NCBI RefSeq assembly: GCF_005771675.1
Contig: NZ_VAJM01000003.1
Span: 1-64,000 of the forward strand
Direction: 5' to 3'
Length of the DNA: 64,000 nucleotides
Source of the DNA: Hymenobacter jeollabukensis
Lineage (GTDB): Bacteria; Bacteroidota; Bacteroidia; Cytophagales; Hymenobacteraceae
Shown: in pieces, positions 8,350 through 17,812 of the stretch
How positions within the stretch are numbered: the stretch's first letter is position 1
Layout: the number at the start of each line of letters is the position of its first letter
The notes under the pieces: generated by a model
The model's input: only the letters and a program-made list of their open reading frames with translations
What the model was told of the DNA's origin: nothing
Database searches by the model: none
Translations under genes and position numbers: made by a program

Positions 8350-11300
8350 TTGGCAAACTCTACGAATACTACTCCACCCGCGGCGCCGGCTCCCCAGCCC
8401 GCGCCGCGCCACCGGCTGCCCGGTCCCCTGCGCTGGCTGCTCTGGGGCCTGCTGGGCCTCGTCGGTCTGATTGTCCTCGTGGCCGTCGGGCTGTATTTCG
8501 CGCTGCAGGTGCCCTCGGTGCAGGACTGGGCCGCCCAGAAAGCGGCCGGCTACCTGCAGGGTAAAATCGGCACGGAAGTCCGCATCAATAAATTCCGCAC
8601 CGACTGGCGCCACGGCTTAGCCCTGGAAGGCGTGTACCTGGAAGACCAGAAGGGCGACACCCTGCTGTCGGTGGGCAAGCTGGCCGCGGGCATCGACCTG
8701 TGGGCCCTGGCCAAGTCGCAGATCAACGTGAGCAACGTGGAGCTGACCGACGGCACGGTGCACATCGCGCGCACGCTGCCCGACTCGACTTACAACTTCG
8801 ACTACATCCTGGCCGCCTTCGCCACCGGCGACACCACCACCGCCACCCCGGCCGACTCCACCGGCGGCTTCAAGTACGACATCGGCGAGGCCCACCTGGC
8901 CCGCGTGTACCTGACCTACGACGACCAGGTGGACGGCATGAACGTGCGCGGCCGCGTGGGCGACTTAGCGGTGCGCATGAAGGAAGTGGACGTGGACCGC
9001 AGCATCTACCGGGTGGAAACGGCCAGCCTGAAGAACACCGGCATCAACATCCGGCAAACCAAGGTGCCGCCGGATACGCCCGCCGAGCCGCTCACGCTCA
9101 CCTTCGGGCTGGGCCAGGCCACCCTCGACAACGTGGCCCTGAACTATGCCAACGACCCCTCCAAGCAGTACATCAGGACGCGCATCGGGCAGGCGCGGGT
9201 GACGGCCGACAACATCGACCTGATCCGGCAGCGCATCAGCCTGAACTCGCTGGTGCTGCGCAACTCCGATATCAGCTACGCCCAGAACTCCACGGTGCCG
9301 GTGGAGCAGCGCGTGGTGAACCCGGCCGAAGCGGTGCAGAAAGTGGACTCGGCGGTGGCCCAGACCACTGGCGCGCCCACCAGCTGGCGGGTGGCCCTGC
9401 GCAACTCCGACATCAGCGGGGTGCGCTTCGCCTTCGACAACCTCGACGAGAAGCGGCAGCGCACCCGCCTGCCGGCCATGGACTACAACCACCTGCTGTT
9501 CGACTCGCTGGCCCTGCGCACCCGCGACCTGCTCTACACCGAAAACCGCACCACCGGCCGCATCGACCTCTTGCGGGGCCGGGAGCAGAGCGGCTTCCGG
9601 GTGGATAAGGCCCAGGCCGACGTGGTGTACGACTCGGTGCAGATCCGCCTCGACAACCTCGACCTGATTACGCCCCACACCCGCATCCGCCGCACCCTGG
9701 CCATCGGCTTCGACTCCTTGGGCGCGCTGGCCGACAGCCGCACCCTGGGGCGCACGCGCATCGAGGCCAACCTGCAGAACACCCGCCTGGGCTTCCGCGA
9801 CATTCTGTACCTGGCGCCCGATCTGATTACCGAAAAGCCTTTCACCAGCGGCCCGAACCAGTCGGTGCTGCTGAGCGGGCAGGTGAACGGCCGCATCGAC
9901 AATTTCGCGCTCAACAACGTGGAAATCGTGGGGCTGCGCAACACCATCGTGAAGGCCTCGGGCCGCATCCAGGGGCTGCCCAATACCGACCGCCGCCTCT
10001 ACACCGACCTGAACATCCGGCAGCTGACCACCACCCGCCGCGACTTGAACGACATTTTGCCCGCCGGTACCATTCCGCAGGACGTCATCGAACTGCCGGA
10101 GCGGGCCACGCTCAGCGGCACCATCAAGGGGCGGCCCACGGCCAACGACCTCGCGCTGAACCTGAAGGCCAATACCTCCTTCGGCGGGGCTACCATTGCG
10201 GCCAACCTGCGGCCGGGGCCCACGGGCAAGGAGCCCGTTGATGCCCGCTTCAACCTGCAGAACTTCCAGCTCGGCCGCCTGCTCAAGCAGCCTGACATCG
10301 GGCCGGTGACGGGCTCGGGCACCTATACCGGCGTCGGCTTCGACCCCGAGACCATGCGCGGGCAGCTGACGGCCAAGTTGCAGCGCGCCCGCTACGGCAA
10401 CTACACCTACCAGAACATCGACGCCAACGTGGGCATCACCGGGCAGCGCTACGACATCGTGGCCCGCAGCACCGGCGACTCGAACGCGGCCTTCAACATC
10501 AAGGGCGTCGTTGATCTGAGCAACCCGAACGCCCCGCAGTACTCCTTCGGCGGCTCCTTGCAGGGGCTGAACCTGACTGCCCTGGGCTTCTACTCGGGCG
10601 GGCAGCTCAGCCTGAAGGGCGACCTGGACGCCAACCTGCGCGGCTCGGACCTGAACTCACTCAACGGCACGGTGAAGGGCGACAACGTGGTCATCAACCT
10701 CAACGGGCAAAGCATTCCGCTCGACTCGCTCGACGCCCGCATCCTGCAGCAGCCGGGCCGCACCGAGGTGGACTTTACCTCGCGCATTCTGCAGGCCACG
10801 CTGCGCGGCAACACCCGCCTCGGCGACATTGCCACCGAGCTGCAGCGCCACATCGACCGGTACTTCGACCTGCCGGACGTGCAGTACCGGCCCTCGGCGG
10901 TGGCGCGGCAGTTTACCTTCGACGTGAACGTGCCCAAAACCGGGGCGCTGCTGCTGCCGCGCTTCGTGCCGGGGCTCACCCGGATTTCGCCCTTCAAGCT
11001 GGCCGGCAGCTACGACAGCCGCGCCGCCAACCTGACGGTGCGCACCGACATTGCCCGCCTGCGCTACTCCGGCACCACCGTCGACTCGATGAAGCTGCGC
11101 GTGACCTCCGACCCGCAGAAGCTGGACTACGGCCTGCTGATCGACCAGGTGTACCAGGACACGACCCTGAAGATTCCGAATCCGAGCCTGACCGGCAGCA
11201 TTGCCAACAACCAGATCGGGACGCGCCTGCGCATTGCCGAGTCGGACTCGGTGCAGCGGCTGAGTCTGGGCGGCACCCTGCAGGTGCTCAACGGGGCGCA

Positions 11301-13599
11301 GACCTACCAGTTCAGCTTCGCGCCCGACATCGTGCTCGACAACAAGCAGTGGACCGCCGCCCCCGGCGGGGTGGTGCGCTACACCTTGTCGACCGGCAAC
11401 ATCGACGCCCAGAACGTGCGCATCTCGCGCAGCCAGGGCGCCGCCGACCGGTTTCTGGCCCTGCAGACGCTGGCGGGCCCGCGTAACCCGCTGCAGGTAC
11501 AGCTCGGCAACCTCGACCTGAACGGCCTGGGCCGCGCCGCCGGCCTGCAGGACTCCCTGGTGGGCGGCACCCTCAACGGGCAGGCCGTGGCCTACAACCT
11601 GGGCCGCACCGGGCAGGCCTTCACGGCCGACCTCACGCTGGGCGGCTTTGCCTACAATAAGTACGTGCTCGGCGACCTGCGCGCCCAGGTCGTGAACAAC
11701 ACCGCCGACCGCTACGACCTGACCGCCAACCTGACCAAGAACGACGGCACCGACGTGCGGCTGAGCGGTTTTTACAATACCAACGGCTCCATTAACGTGG
11801 TGGCCAACATCGCGCAGTTCAACCTGAAAGCCATTGAGCCCTTCTCGGCCGGGCAGATCCGCGAAGCTACCGGCGCGCTGACCGGGCGCTTCACCGTGAC
11901 GGGCACCACCGCCGCGCCGCAGCTGCGCGGGGCCGCCCGCTTCCGCGACGGGGGCTTCACCCTCTCGCAGCTGGGCGCCCCGTTCCGCCTCTCCGACCAG
12001 GAGCTGGTGCTCAATGACCGCGGCCTGCACTTCGACCAGTTTGCCATCATCGACTCCCTGGGCAGCCGCGCCATCGTGGACGGCTACATCGAGCCGGCGC
12101 GCAACCTGGCGCAGGTGGGCCAGTACCGCCTGCAGCTCACCGCCACCACCGACCACTTCCTGGCCGTGCAGAGTACCCGCCGCGACAACCCGCTCTACTA
12201 CGGCACGCTGTTCGTGGATTCGGACAGCCAGGTGCGCGGCAACCTGCAGCGGCCCAACGTGCGCACCCGCGCCACCGTGGCTGAAGGCTCGAACCTGACC
12301 GTGGTGGTACCCACCGACGAGGCCGTGGCCGTGGAGCGGGAGGGCATCGTGGTGTTCGTGGACAAGGACGCGCCCAAGCCCAACGCCGATTCGCTGCTGA
12401 CAGCTATGGCCGACGACATCGACAGCGCGGCCGTGGCCACCGGCTACGACGTGCGCGCCAACATCACCGTCAACGACAACACGCCCTTCACCATCGTCAT
12501 CGACGAGGCGGCCGGCGACAACCTGAAAGTGCGGGCCGACGGCACCCTGAACGCCACCCTCGACGAGCGGGGCGCCCAGACGCTCACCGGCCGCCTCGAC
12601 GTGACCCAGGGCCAGTACGTGCTGAGCCTCTACGACCTGGCGGAGCGCAAATTCGACATTGCCCCGGGCTCCTTCATCACCTGGAGCGGCGACCCGTACA
12701 ACGCCCAGCTCAACGTGACGGCCATTTACAAGGTGCGGGCCGTGGCCGCCGACCTCATTGCCAACCAGCTCGACGCGGGCTCGGAGCTGAGCAACCTCTC
12801 GCGCAACCGCCTGCCCTTCGAGGTGTACCTGAACGTGACCGACCAGCTGCTCAAGCCCACCATCGGCTTCGACATTCGGGTGCCGGAGGGCACGACCAGC
12901 CCGGTGGCCGAGCCGGTGCGCGCCAAGCTGGAGCAGCTGCGCCAGCCCAGCAACGTGAACGAGCTGAACAAGCAGGTCTTCTCCCTGCTGGCCCTGAACC
13001 GCTTCATCGCCGAAAACCCCTTCCAGAGCACCGCCGGCCCGGGCACCTTCGTGGGCAACCAGCTGCGCGGCTCGGCCAGCCAGGTGCTGACGGACCAGCT
13101 CAACAACCTGACCGGCGAGTACCTGGCCGGCCTGGGCCTGGAGCTGGGCGTGGACTCGTACACGGCCGTGACGGGCACCGGCGCCCAGCAAAACCGCACC
13201 GACCTGAACGTGGCCATGCGCCGGCAGCTCTTCAACGACCGGCTCTCGGTCCGCCTCGGCACCGACGTGCCGCTGGGCGGGGGCAGCAACGGCACCCAGG
13301 CCACTTCGGGCACCGCCGCCGCCAGCCAGTTTGCCGGCGACGTGAGCATCGAGTACAACATCCTGCCCGACGGCCGCCTGCGCCTGCGCGCCTTCCGCAA
13401 CAACGCCTACGAGGACATCGATGGCCAATTCATCCGCACCGGCACCTCGCTCATCTTCCAGCGCGACTACAACTCCCTGCAGGAGCTGTTCCAGAAAGTG
13501 GCGCCGGAGATAAAGCAGGCGGTGAAAACGGACCGCAAGGAGCGCAAAGCCGAAAAGGCCGCCGCCCAGGATACGCTTAAAAACAACGCCCTGAACTAG
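8350..13599 (+). CDS. tamB: Translocation/assembly module TamB (DUF490 family)
   Basis: About 1749 aa. A short Pro/Ala-rich cytoplasmic N-terminus is followed by one transmembrane anchor (residues ~20-45, LLWGLLGLVGLIVLVAVGL) and a very long periplasmic beta-rich region. The C-terminal TamB domain (about the last 400 residues) has the expected GTLNATL, YVLSLYDLAERKF and PSNVNELNKQVFSLL stretches. TamB proteins span the periplasm and help lipid transport and outer-membrane protein assembly with a BamA-family partner. The partner gene follows 8 bp downstream, so the two form an operon. I prefer TTG 8350 (MANSTNTTPP...), because the longer TTG frame at 8281 starts inside a hairpin; the exact start is uncertain. 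Confidence 0.9.
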   Translation: MANSTNTTPPAAPAPQPAPRHRLPGPLRWLLWGLLGLVGLIVLVAVGLYFALQVPSVQDWAAQKAAGYLQGKIGTEVRINKFRTDWRHGLALEGVYLEDQKGDTLLSVGKLAAGIDLWALAKSQINVSNVELTDGTVHIARTLPDSTYNFDYILAAFATGDTTTATPADSTGGFKYDIGEAHLARVYLTYDDQVDGMNVRGRVGDLAVRMKEVDVDRSIYRVETASLKNTGINIRQTKVPPDTPAEPLTLTFGLGQATLDNVALNYANDPSKQYIRTRIGQARVTADNIDLIRQRISLNSLVLRNSDISYAQNSTVPVEQRVVNPAEAVQKVDSAVAQTTGAPTSWRVALRNSDISGVRFAFDNLDEKRQRTRLPAMDYNHLLFDSLALRTRDLLYTENRTTGRIDLLRGREQSGFRVDKAQADVVYDSVQIRLDNLDLITPHTRIRRTLAIGFDSLGALADSRTLGRTRIEANLQNTRLGFRDILYLAPDLITEKPFTSGPNQSVLLSGQVNGRIDNFALNNVEIVGLRNTIVKASGRIQGLPNTDRRLYTDLNIRQLTTTRRDLNDILPAGTIPQDVIELPERATLSGTIKGRPTANDLALNLKANTSFGGATIAANLRPGPTGKEPVDARFNLQNFQLGRLLKQPDIGPVTGSGTYTGVGFDPETMRGQLTAKLQRARYGNYTYQNIDANVGITGQRYDIVARSTGDSNAAFNIKGVVDLSNPNAPQYSFGGSLQGLNLTALGFYSGGQLSLKGDLDANLRGSDLNSLNGTVKGDNVVINLNGQSIPLDSLDARILQQPGRTEVDFTSRILQATLRGNTRLGDIATELQRHIDRYFDLPDVQYRPSAVARQFTFDVNVPKTGALLLPRFVPGLTRISPFKLAGSYDSRAANLTVRTDIARLRYSGTTVDSMKLRVTSDPQKLDYGLLIDQVYQDTTLKIPNPSLTGSIANNQIGTRLRIAESDSVQRLSLGGTLQVLNGAQTYQFSFAPDIVLDNKQWTAAPGGVVRYTLSTGNIDAQNVRISRSQGAADRFLALQTLAGPRNPLQVQLGNLDLNGLGRAAGLQDSLVGGTLNGQAVAYNLGRTGQAFTADLTLGGFAYNKYVLGDLRAQVVNNTADRYDLTANLTKNDGTDVRLSGFYNTNGSINVVANIAQFNLKAIEPFSAGQIREATGALTGRFTVTGTTAAPQLRGAARFRDGGFTLSQLGAPFRLSDQELVLNDRGLHFDQFAIIDSLGSRAIVDGYIEPARNLAQVGQYRLQLTATTDHFLAVQSTRRDNPLYYGTLFVDSDSQVRGNLQRPNVRTRATVAEGSNLTVVVPTDEAVAVEREGIVVFVDKDAPKPNADSLLTAMADDIDSAAVATGYDVRANITVNDNTPFTIVIDEAAGDNLKVRADGTLNATLDERGAQTLTGRLDVTQGQYVLSLYDLAERKFDIAPGSFITWSGDPYNAQLNVTAIYKVRAVAADLIANQLDAGSELSNLSRNRLPFEVYLNVTDQLLKPTIGFDIRVPEGTTSPVAEPVRAKLEQLRQPSNVNELNKQVFSLLALNRFIAENPFQSTAGPGTFVGNQLRGSASQVLTDQLNNLTGEYLAGLGLELGVDSYTAVTGTGAQQNRTDLNVAMRRQLFNDRLSVRLGTDVPLGGGSNGTQATSGTAAASQFAGDVSIEYNILPDGRLRLRAFRNNAYEDIDGQFIRTGTSLIFQRDYNSLQELFQKVAPEIKQAVKTDRKERKAEKAAAQDTLKNNALN

Positions 13600-13607
13600 G
13601 ACCGCAG

Positions 13608-16013
13608 ATGTCAGAACCTACCCCGACGACGCCGATGCGGACGACTCACCCGGTGCTGCGCGCCGCTGCGCTGGCGGGCCTGCTGCTGCTGGCCGGCTGC
13701 AGCGGCACGCGCTTTATTCCCGACAACGACAAGCTTTACACCGGCTCGGCGGTGAAGGTGACCTCGCCCTACCCCATTGCCAACGAAGCCGCCCTGAATA
13801 CGGAGCTGGAATCGATGATTACGCCCAAGCCCAACGCCTCCATCCTGGGGCTGCGGCCCAAGCTGTACTTCTGGCACATGGGCGCGGGCAAAACCAAGGG
13901 CCTGGGCAAGTGGCTGGCCGACAAGTACGGCGAAGCCCCGGTGCTGCTCAGCCAGGTGGACACCCAGAAGGTGAAAAACCTGATGCTCAACCGCCTCTAC
14001 AACAACGGGTTCTTCGCCAACCCCGTGGTGCAGAGCAAGGTGACGGCCAAGGGGCGCACCGCCACCGTCGACTACACGGCGCGGGTGCAGAAGGCCTACA
14101 CCATCAAGGAAATCCACTTTCCGGACCGCGACACGCTCATCGACCGCGACATCCGCAAGACCCAGGCCGGCTCCCTGCTGAAGGTGGGCGACCCGTACAA
14201 CCTCAACCGCCTCATCGACGAGCGCACGCGCATCGACAACGAGCTGAAGCAGACCGGGTATTACTACTTCGCGCCCGATTACCTCATCTACGAAGTCGAC
14301 AGCACCGAGCACAACACGGTGGACGTGTACCTGCGGGTGAAGGGCAGCATTCCGAAGCGGGCCGCCAAGCCCTACGTGCTCAACCGCGTGACCCTGAACA
14401 CGCGCTTCGGCCTGACCGATACCACCGAGAGCATCAAGCCCATCATCTACCAGAAGTTTCGCTACGTGCCCGATGAGGAGGTGTTCAAGGCTAAGGCCAT
14501 TACCCGGGCCACCTTCCTGCACCCCGACTCGCTGTACCGCCGCCACCGCCAGGACCAGACGCTGAGCCGCCTGATGAGCCTGGGCACGTTCAAGTTCGTC
14601 GACATTCAGTTTCGGCCGGCCCGGCAGAAGCCCGACTCGGCCGGCTACGGCTTCCTGAACGCGCAGGTGCGCATGACGCAGCTCAAGCGCAAGTCCATCC
14701 GGGCCGAAGTGCAGCTGGTGCAGAAAACCAACGGCTTCACCGGCCCGGGCTTCACGGCGCAGTTTCGCAACCGCTCGGCCCTGCGCGGCGCCGAACAGCT
14801 GATTCTGAACTTCGTGGGCACCTTCGAGACGCGCTCGGCCCCGCCCAAAGCCACGCCCGACGCGCCGGTGCTCGGCCTCTCGTCGGTGGAGGCGGGCGTG
14901 AACGGGCAGCTGCTGGTGCCGCGGTTCATCGCCCCCTTCGACATCCGGCTGCGCGAGTCGGACTTTCAGCCGCGCACCACCTTCGGGGCCGGTTACCGCT
15001 ACGTGGAGCGGCGGCAGTTTTTTCAGGAAGACTTCTTCAACCTGAATTACGGCTACAGCTGGAAAACCAAGATTACCAACGAGCACGAGTTCCGGCCCGT
15101 CGATTTGCAGTACATCCGCCTGGCCAACACCGAGCAGGCGTTCCGGGACCTGCTGGTGCAGCGACCCTTCTTGCGCCTGAGCTTCGACCAGCAGTTCATC
15201 CCCGCTTCGTCGTACCGCTACACCTACAACACGCAGGTGTATGAGAAGCGGCGCGAGCAGGTGTACTTCAGCGGCGGGCTGGAGCTGGCCGGCAACCTGG
15301 CCAGCGCCGTGAGCCGCCAAAGCAGCACCACCGCCGACGGCCGCACCCAGAAGGAAATTTTCGGGCAGGCGTTTTCGCAGTATTCCAAAGTCGACCTGGA
15401 GTTTCGCAACTACTACCGCATCACCCAAAACCCGACCAGCGGCAACAAAATAGCCACCCGCGTGCTGCTGGGCCTGGGCACGCCCTACGGCAACTCGCGC
15501 GTGCTGCCCTACCTGAAGCAGTACGGCATCGGCGGGCCCAACAGCGTGCGGGCCTTCGGGGCGCGCTACGTGGGGCCGGGCACCTACCGCCCCACGGGCG
15601 CCAACCAGATCAACAACCGCTTCTACGACCAGGTGGGCGACATCCGCTTCGAGGTCAACGCCGAGTACCGGCAGGACCTGTTTCCCTACGTGAAGGGCGC
15701 TTTGTTCGTGGATGCGGGCAACATCTGGCTGGCCAACCCAGACCCGAGCCGCACCACCTTCGACAGCAGCGGCAACCCCGACGGCAAAAACGGGCAGTTC
15801 CAGCTGAATTCCTTCTTCAAGGAGCTGGCCGTGGGCGCCGGCGCCGGCATCCGCGTCGACGTGCAGTTTCTCGTCATCCGCCTCGATTACGCCGTGCCCA
15901 TGCGCGTGCCCTACTCCACCACCAACATTCCTCCGGGCGAAGAAGACACCATCCCGCGCGTCGGCAGCTTTGTCGACGGCCGCCTGAACCTGGCCATCGG
16001 CTACCCCTTCTAA
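13608..16013 (+). CDS. tamL: TamL, BamA/TamA-family outer-membrane lipoprotein
   Basis: 801 aa. A lipoprotein signal with lipobox LLLAGC (Cys at residue 27 from ATG 13608, or 18 from an in-frame ATG at 13635, which gives a cleaner signal peptide) is followed by POTRA-like segments (~residues 30-300, for example VDYTARVQKAYTIKEIHF) and a C-terminal Omp85/BamA 16-strand-type barrel ending in LAIGYPF with a terminal Phe. Bacteroidota TamL is the lipidated TamA counterpart that works with TamB in the outer membrane. It starts 8 bp after the tamB stop, with AGGA upstream of ATG 13608. Its TAA stop is directly followed by a palindromic element that carries a terminator. Confidence 0.9.
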   Translation: MSEPTPTTPMRTTHPVLRAAALAGLLLLAGCSGTRFIPDNDKLYTGSAVKVTSPYPIANEAALNTELESMITPKPNASILGLRPKLYFWHMGAGKTKGLGKWLADKYGEAPVLLSQVDTQKVKNLMLNRLYNNGFFANPVVQSKVTAKGRTATVDYTARVQKAYTIKEIHFPDRDTLIDRDIRKTQAGSLLKVGDPYNLNRLIDERTRIDNELKQTGYYYFAPDYLIYEVDSTEHNTVDVYLRVKGSIPKRAAKPYVLNRVTLNTRFGLTDTTESIKPIIYQKFRYVPDEEVFKAKAITRATFLHPDSLYRRHRQDQTLSRLMSLGTFKFVDIQFRPARQKPDSAGYGFLNAQVRMTQLKRKSIRAEVQLVQKTNGFTGPGFTAQFRNRSALRGAEQLILNFVGTFETRSAPPKATPDAPVLGLSSVEAGVNGQLLVPRFIAPFDIRLRESDFQPRTTFGAGYRYVERRQFFQEDFFNLNYGYSWKTKITNEHEFRPVDLQYIRLANTEQAFRDLLVQRPFLRLSFDQQFIPASSYRYTYNTQVYEKRREQVYFSGGLELAGNLASAVSRQSSTTADGRTQKEIFGQAFSQYSKVDLEFRNYYRITQNPTSGNKIATRVLLGLGTPYGNSRVLPYLKQYGIGGPNSVRAFGARYVGPGTYRPTGANQINNRFYDQVGDIRFEVNAEYRQDLFPYVKGALFVDAGNIWLANPDPSRTTFDSSGNPDGKNGQFQLNSFFKELAVGAGAGIRVDVQFLVIRLDYAVPMRVPYSTTNIPPGEEDTIPRVGSFVDGRLNLAIGYPF

Positions 16014-16176
16014 GTGGTGAAATGGCGAGATGGTGAACTGGTGAGTTTAACGTTCTGGCTGCCCTGAATGCGCAAACGGCCCCGGCAACATCTGCTGCCG
16101 GGGCCGTTTGGCTTTCTTGATTTGATCAGGTGCCGCCAGCACGTCAACTCGCCAGTTCACCATCTCGCCATTTCAC
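16014..16176. repeat. Palindromic boundary element A (TGGTGA family)
   Basis: Left arm 16014-16050 and right arm 16141-16176 form an inverted repeat of more than 30 bp with few mismatches. The arms are made of an 8-bp word of the form ATGGTGAR. Just inside the left arm is the core GTTCTG shared with elements B-E. The element begins on the base after the tamL stop and supplies the TGA stop of the convergent amidase gene (16173-16175). A separate terminator hairpin lies in its centre. Confidence 0.85.
16074..16109. terminator. Terminator inside element A
   Basis: Perfect stem AAACGGCCCCGGCA / TGCCGGGGCCGTTT around a short loop, between the convergent tamL and amidase genes. It can act on both strands because the stem ends in A-runs and T-runs. 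Confidence 0.75.
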
Positions 16177-17768
16177 TGTTCCTCCGCCTCCGTCTTACTG
16201 TGGCCGAGGAAGCGCTTGGCGCGGGTGGCTTTCAGGAAGTTTTCGAGGCCGACGGTGATGCGCTCGGCTATCTGCTGCTGAAAGGCCGGGTCGAGCAGGC
16301 GCTTTTCGTCGTCAGGGTTGGAGATGAACGCGGTTTCGACCAGGGCGTTGGGGTATTCAGTGGGGCCGTTCAGGCCGAAGTTGAACGAGCCCACGTTGCC
16401 CCAGGGCGCCAGGCCGGTCTGCTGCATCTGCTCGTAGATGGCGGCCGACAGCGGCCGGAACGCCACGTAGCGGTAAAACGCGGCCGTGCCCTTGGCCTCG
16501 GCCGAGCCGGTGCTGTTGACGTGCACGCTCACCAGCAGCTGGGGCATCAGCTTGCGCAGGCGGCGGATGCGCAGCTCGTTGCCCACGCTCACGTCGGCTT
16601 CGCGGGTCATGAGCACGGTGGCGCCGGCTTTTTCCAGCTCGGCGCGCAGCTTCTGGGCAATGCTCAGCGTGAGCGTCTTCTCCATCACCCCAGCGCTGCC
16701 CACGGCGCCCTGGTTGTCGCCGCCGTGGCCGGCGTCTACGGCCACGGTCAGTCCTTTCAGCTCCAGCCGGGCCGGGGGGCGCCGCACCCGGATGGTCAGC
16801 ACGTTGTTCTGGTAGCCGATGGCGTAGCCCCAGCTCTGGCGGTGCCGCAGGTCGATGACGATGCGGAATACGTCGGGCTGGGGCTGCTCGTAGTACACGT
16901 TGGTGATTTCGCGCAGCCCCGCCCGCTGGGTTATCCAGTTGGTATTGGAGGTAGCCCCGAACACGTCGACGACCAGCCGCGTGGGCTCCAGTTGCAGTTG
17001 CGAGCGGTAGGGCAGGCGTTCCTGCAGGGGCACGCGCACGTAGTCGTACTGCTCGTCGCCGCTCACGCTCCACGAGCCGGTGAGCGACTGGGGCGCGAAG
17101 CCGCCGGGCGGCAGCAGGCGCACGGTTTCATCGGGCACCCAGGCGGTCTGGTTTTCGGCCAGGCGCACGCGCAGGTACTCGCCCACGCGGCCCGTCACGT
17201 GCAGAAGCACCAAGGAGTCGAGGTAGCCGATTTTGGCCCCGCCGAGGCGGTCCTCGCCCAGGCCGTAGTTAAGGTAAGCCAGCGAGGTATTGGTGCGGGC
17301 CAGCTGCGGCAGGGCCGGGTTGAGCAGGCGCACGGTGGTCTTAGTCAGCAGCGAGTCGCGGCGGCCGTCGGGCAGCTGCAGGCGCACCAGCAGCGGCCGG
17401 CCGGCGACGGTGCCCAGCGTGGTATCGGCGGCCTGCACCACGTAGCTGAGCTGGTAGATGCCGCTGCCGCGCTTGCCGTCGGGGGCGGACAGCTCGGTCA
17501 GCGGCACCTCGCGCAGCACTTTGGTCGGCTTGCCATCGGGGCCGGGCAGGCCGGGCGTCAGGGTTTGCAGCACGCTCACCCGGGCACCGGGTTGGGCTTT
17601 CACGCGCAGCTGCAGCCGGTCGCCGGGCTGCAGCCACTGGTCGCGGGCCGGCACCGTTTCCGCCGATTCGAGTAGGCGCTGGGCCGCGGCGGGCAGCGCA
17701 GGGAGCAGGGCGACGAGCAACAGCAGCGGGCCGACGAGCCGGCGCGGGCGGAACCAGGGAGCATTCAT
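16173..17768 (-). CDS. N-acetylmuramoyl-L-alanine amidase (Amidase_3)
   Basis: 531 aa. Sec signal peptide (residues 1-~29, ending PAAAQ), then about 300 residues of beta-rich region including an AMIN-like or SH3-like segment, then the Amidase_3 catalytic domain (~residue 338 on). Zinc ligands and catalytic residues are visible: H348 in VDAGHGG, E363 in MEKTLTL, H416 in SVHVN, and E478 in ALVETAF. The enzyme cleaves the amide bond between N-acetylmuramic acid and L-alanine in peptidoglycan, in the periplasm, usually for daughter-cell separation. Its stop codon lies in palindromic element A. Start ATG at 17768 fits the signal peptide. Confidence 0.92.
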   Translation of the reverse strand: MNAPWFRPRRLVGPLLLLVALLPALPAAAQRLLESAETVPARDQWLQPGDRLQLRVKAQPGARVSVLQTLTPGLPGPDGKPTKVLREVPLTELSAPDGKRGSGIYQLSYVVQAADTTLGTVAGRPLLVRLQLPDGRRDSLLTKTTVRLLNPALPQLARTNTSLAYLNYGLGEDRLGGAKIGYLDSLVLLHVTGRVGEYLRVRLAENQTAWVPDETVRLLPPGGFAPQSLTGSWSVSGDEQYDYVRVPLQERLPYRSQLQLEPTRLVVDVFGATSNTNWITQRAGLREITNVYYEQPQPDVFRIVIDLRHRQSWGYAIGYQNNVLTIRVRRPPARLELKGLTVAVDAGHGGDNQGAVGSAGVMEKTLTLSIAQKLRAELEKAGATVLMTREADVSVGNELRIRRLRKLMPQLLVSVHVNSTGSAEAKGTAAFYRYVAFRPLSAAIYEQMQQTGLAPWGNVGSFNFGLNGPTEYPNALVETAFISNPDDEKRLLDPAFQQQIAERITVGLENFLKATRAKRFLGHSKTEAEEQ

Positions 17769-17812
17769 GCTGCAAAGAAACGGCCCCGGCCGCGCCAGGA
17801 TGCGCCGGGAGG

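Noticed and set aside
10657-13428. 923-residue open frame on the minus strand inside tamB
   Set aside because: It is antisense to a clearly coding TamB frame and has the Val/Ala/Gly/His-rich composition typical of shadows in G+C-rich genes. No domain is readable.
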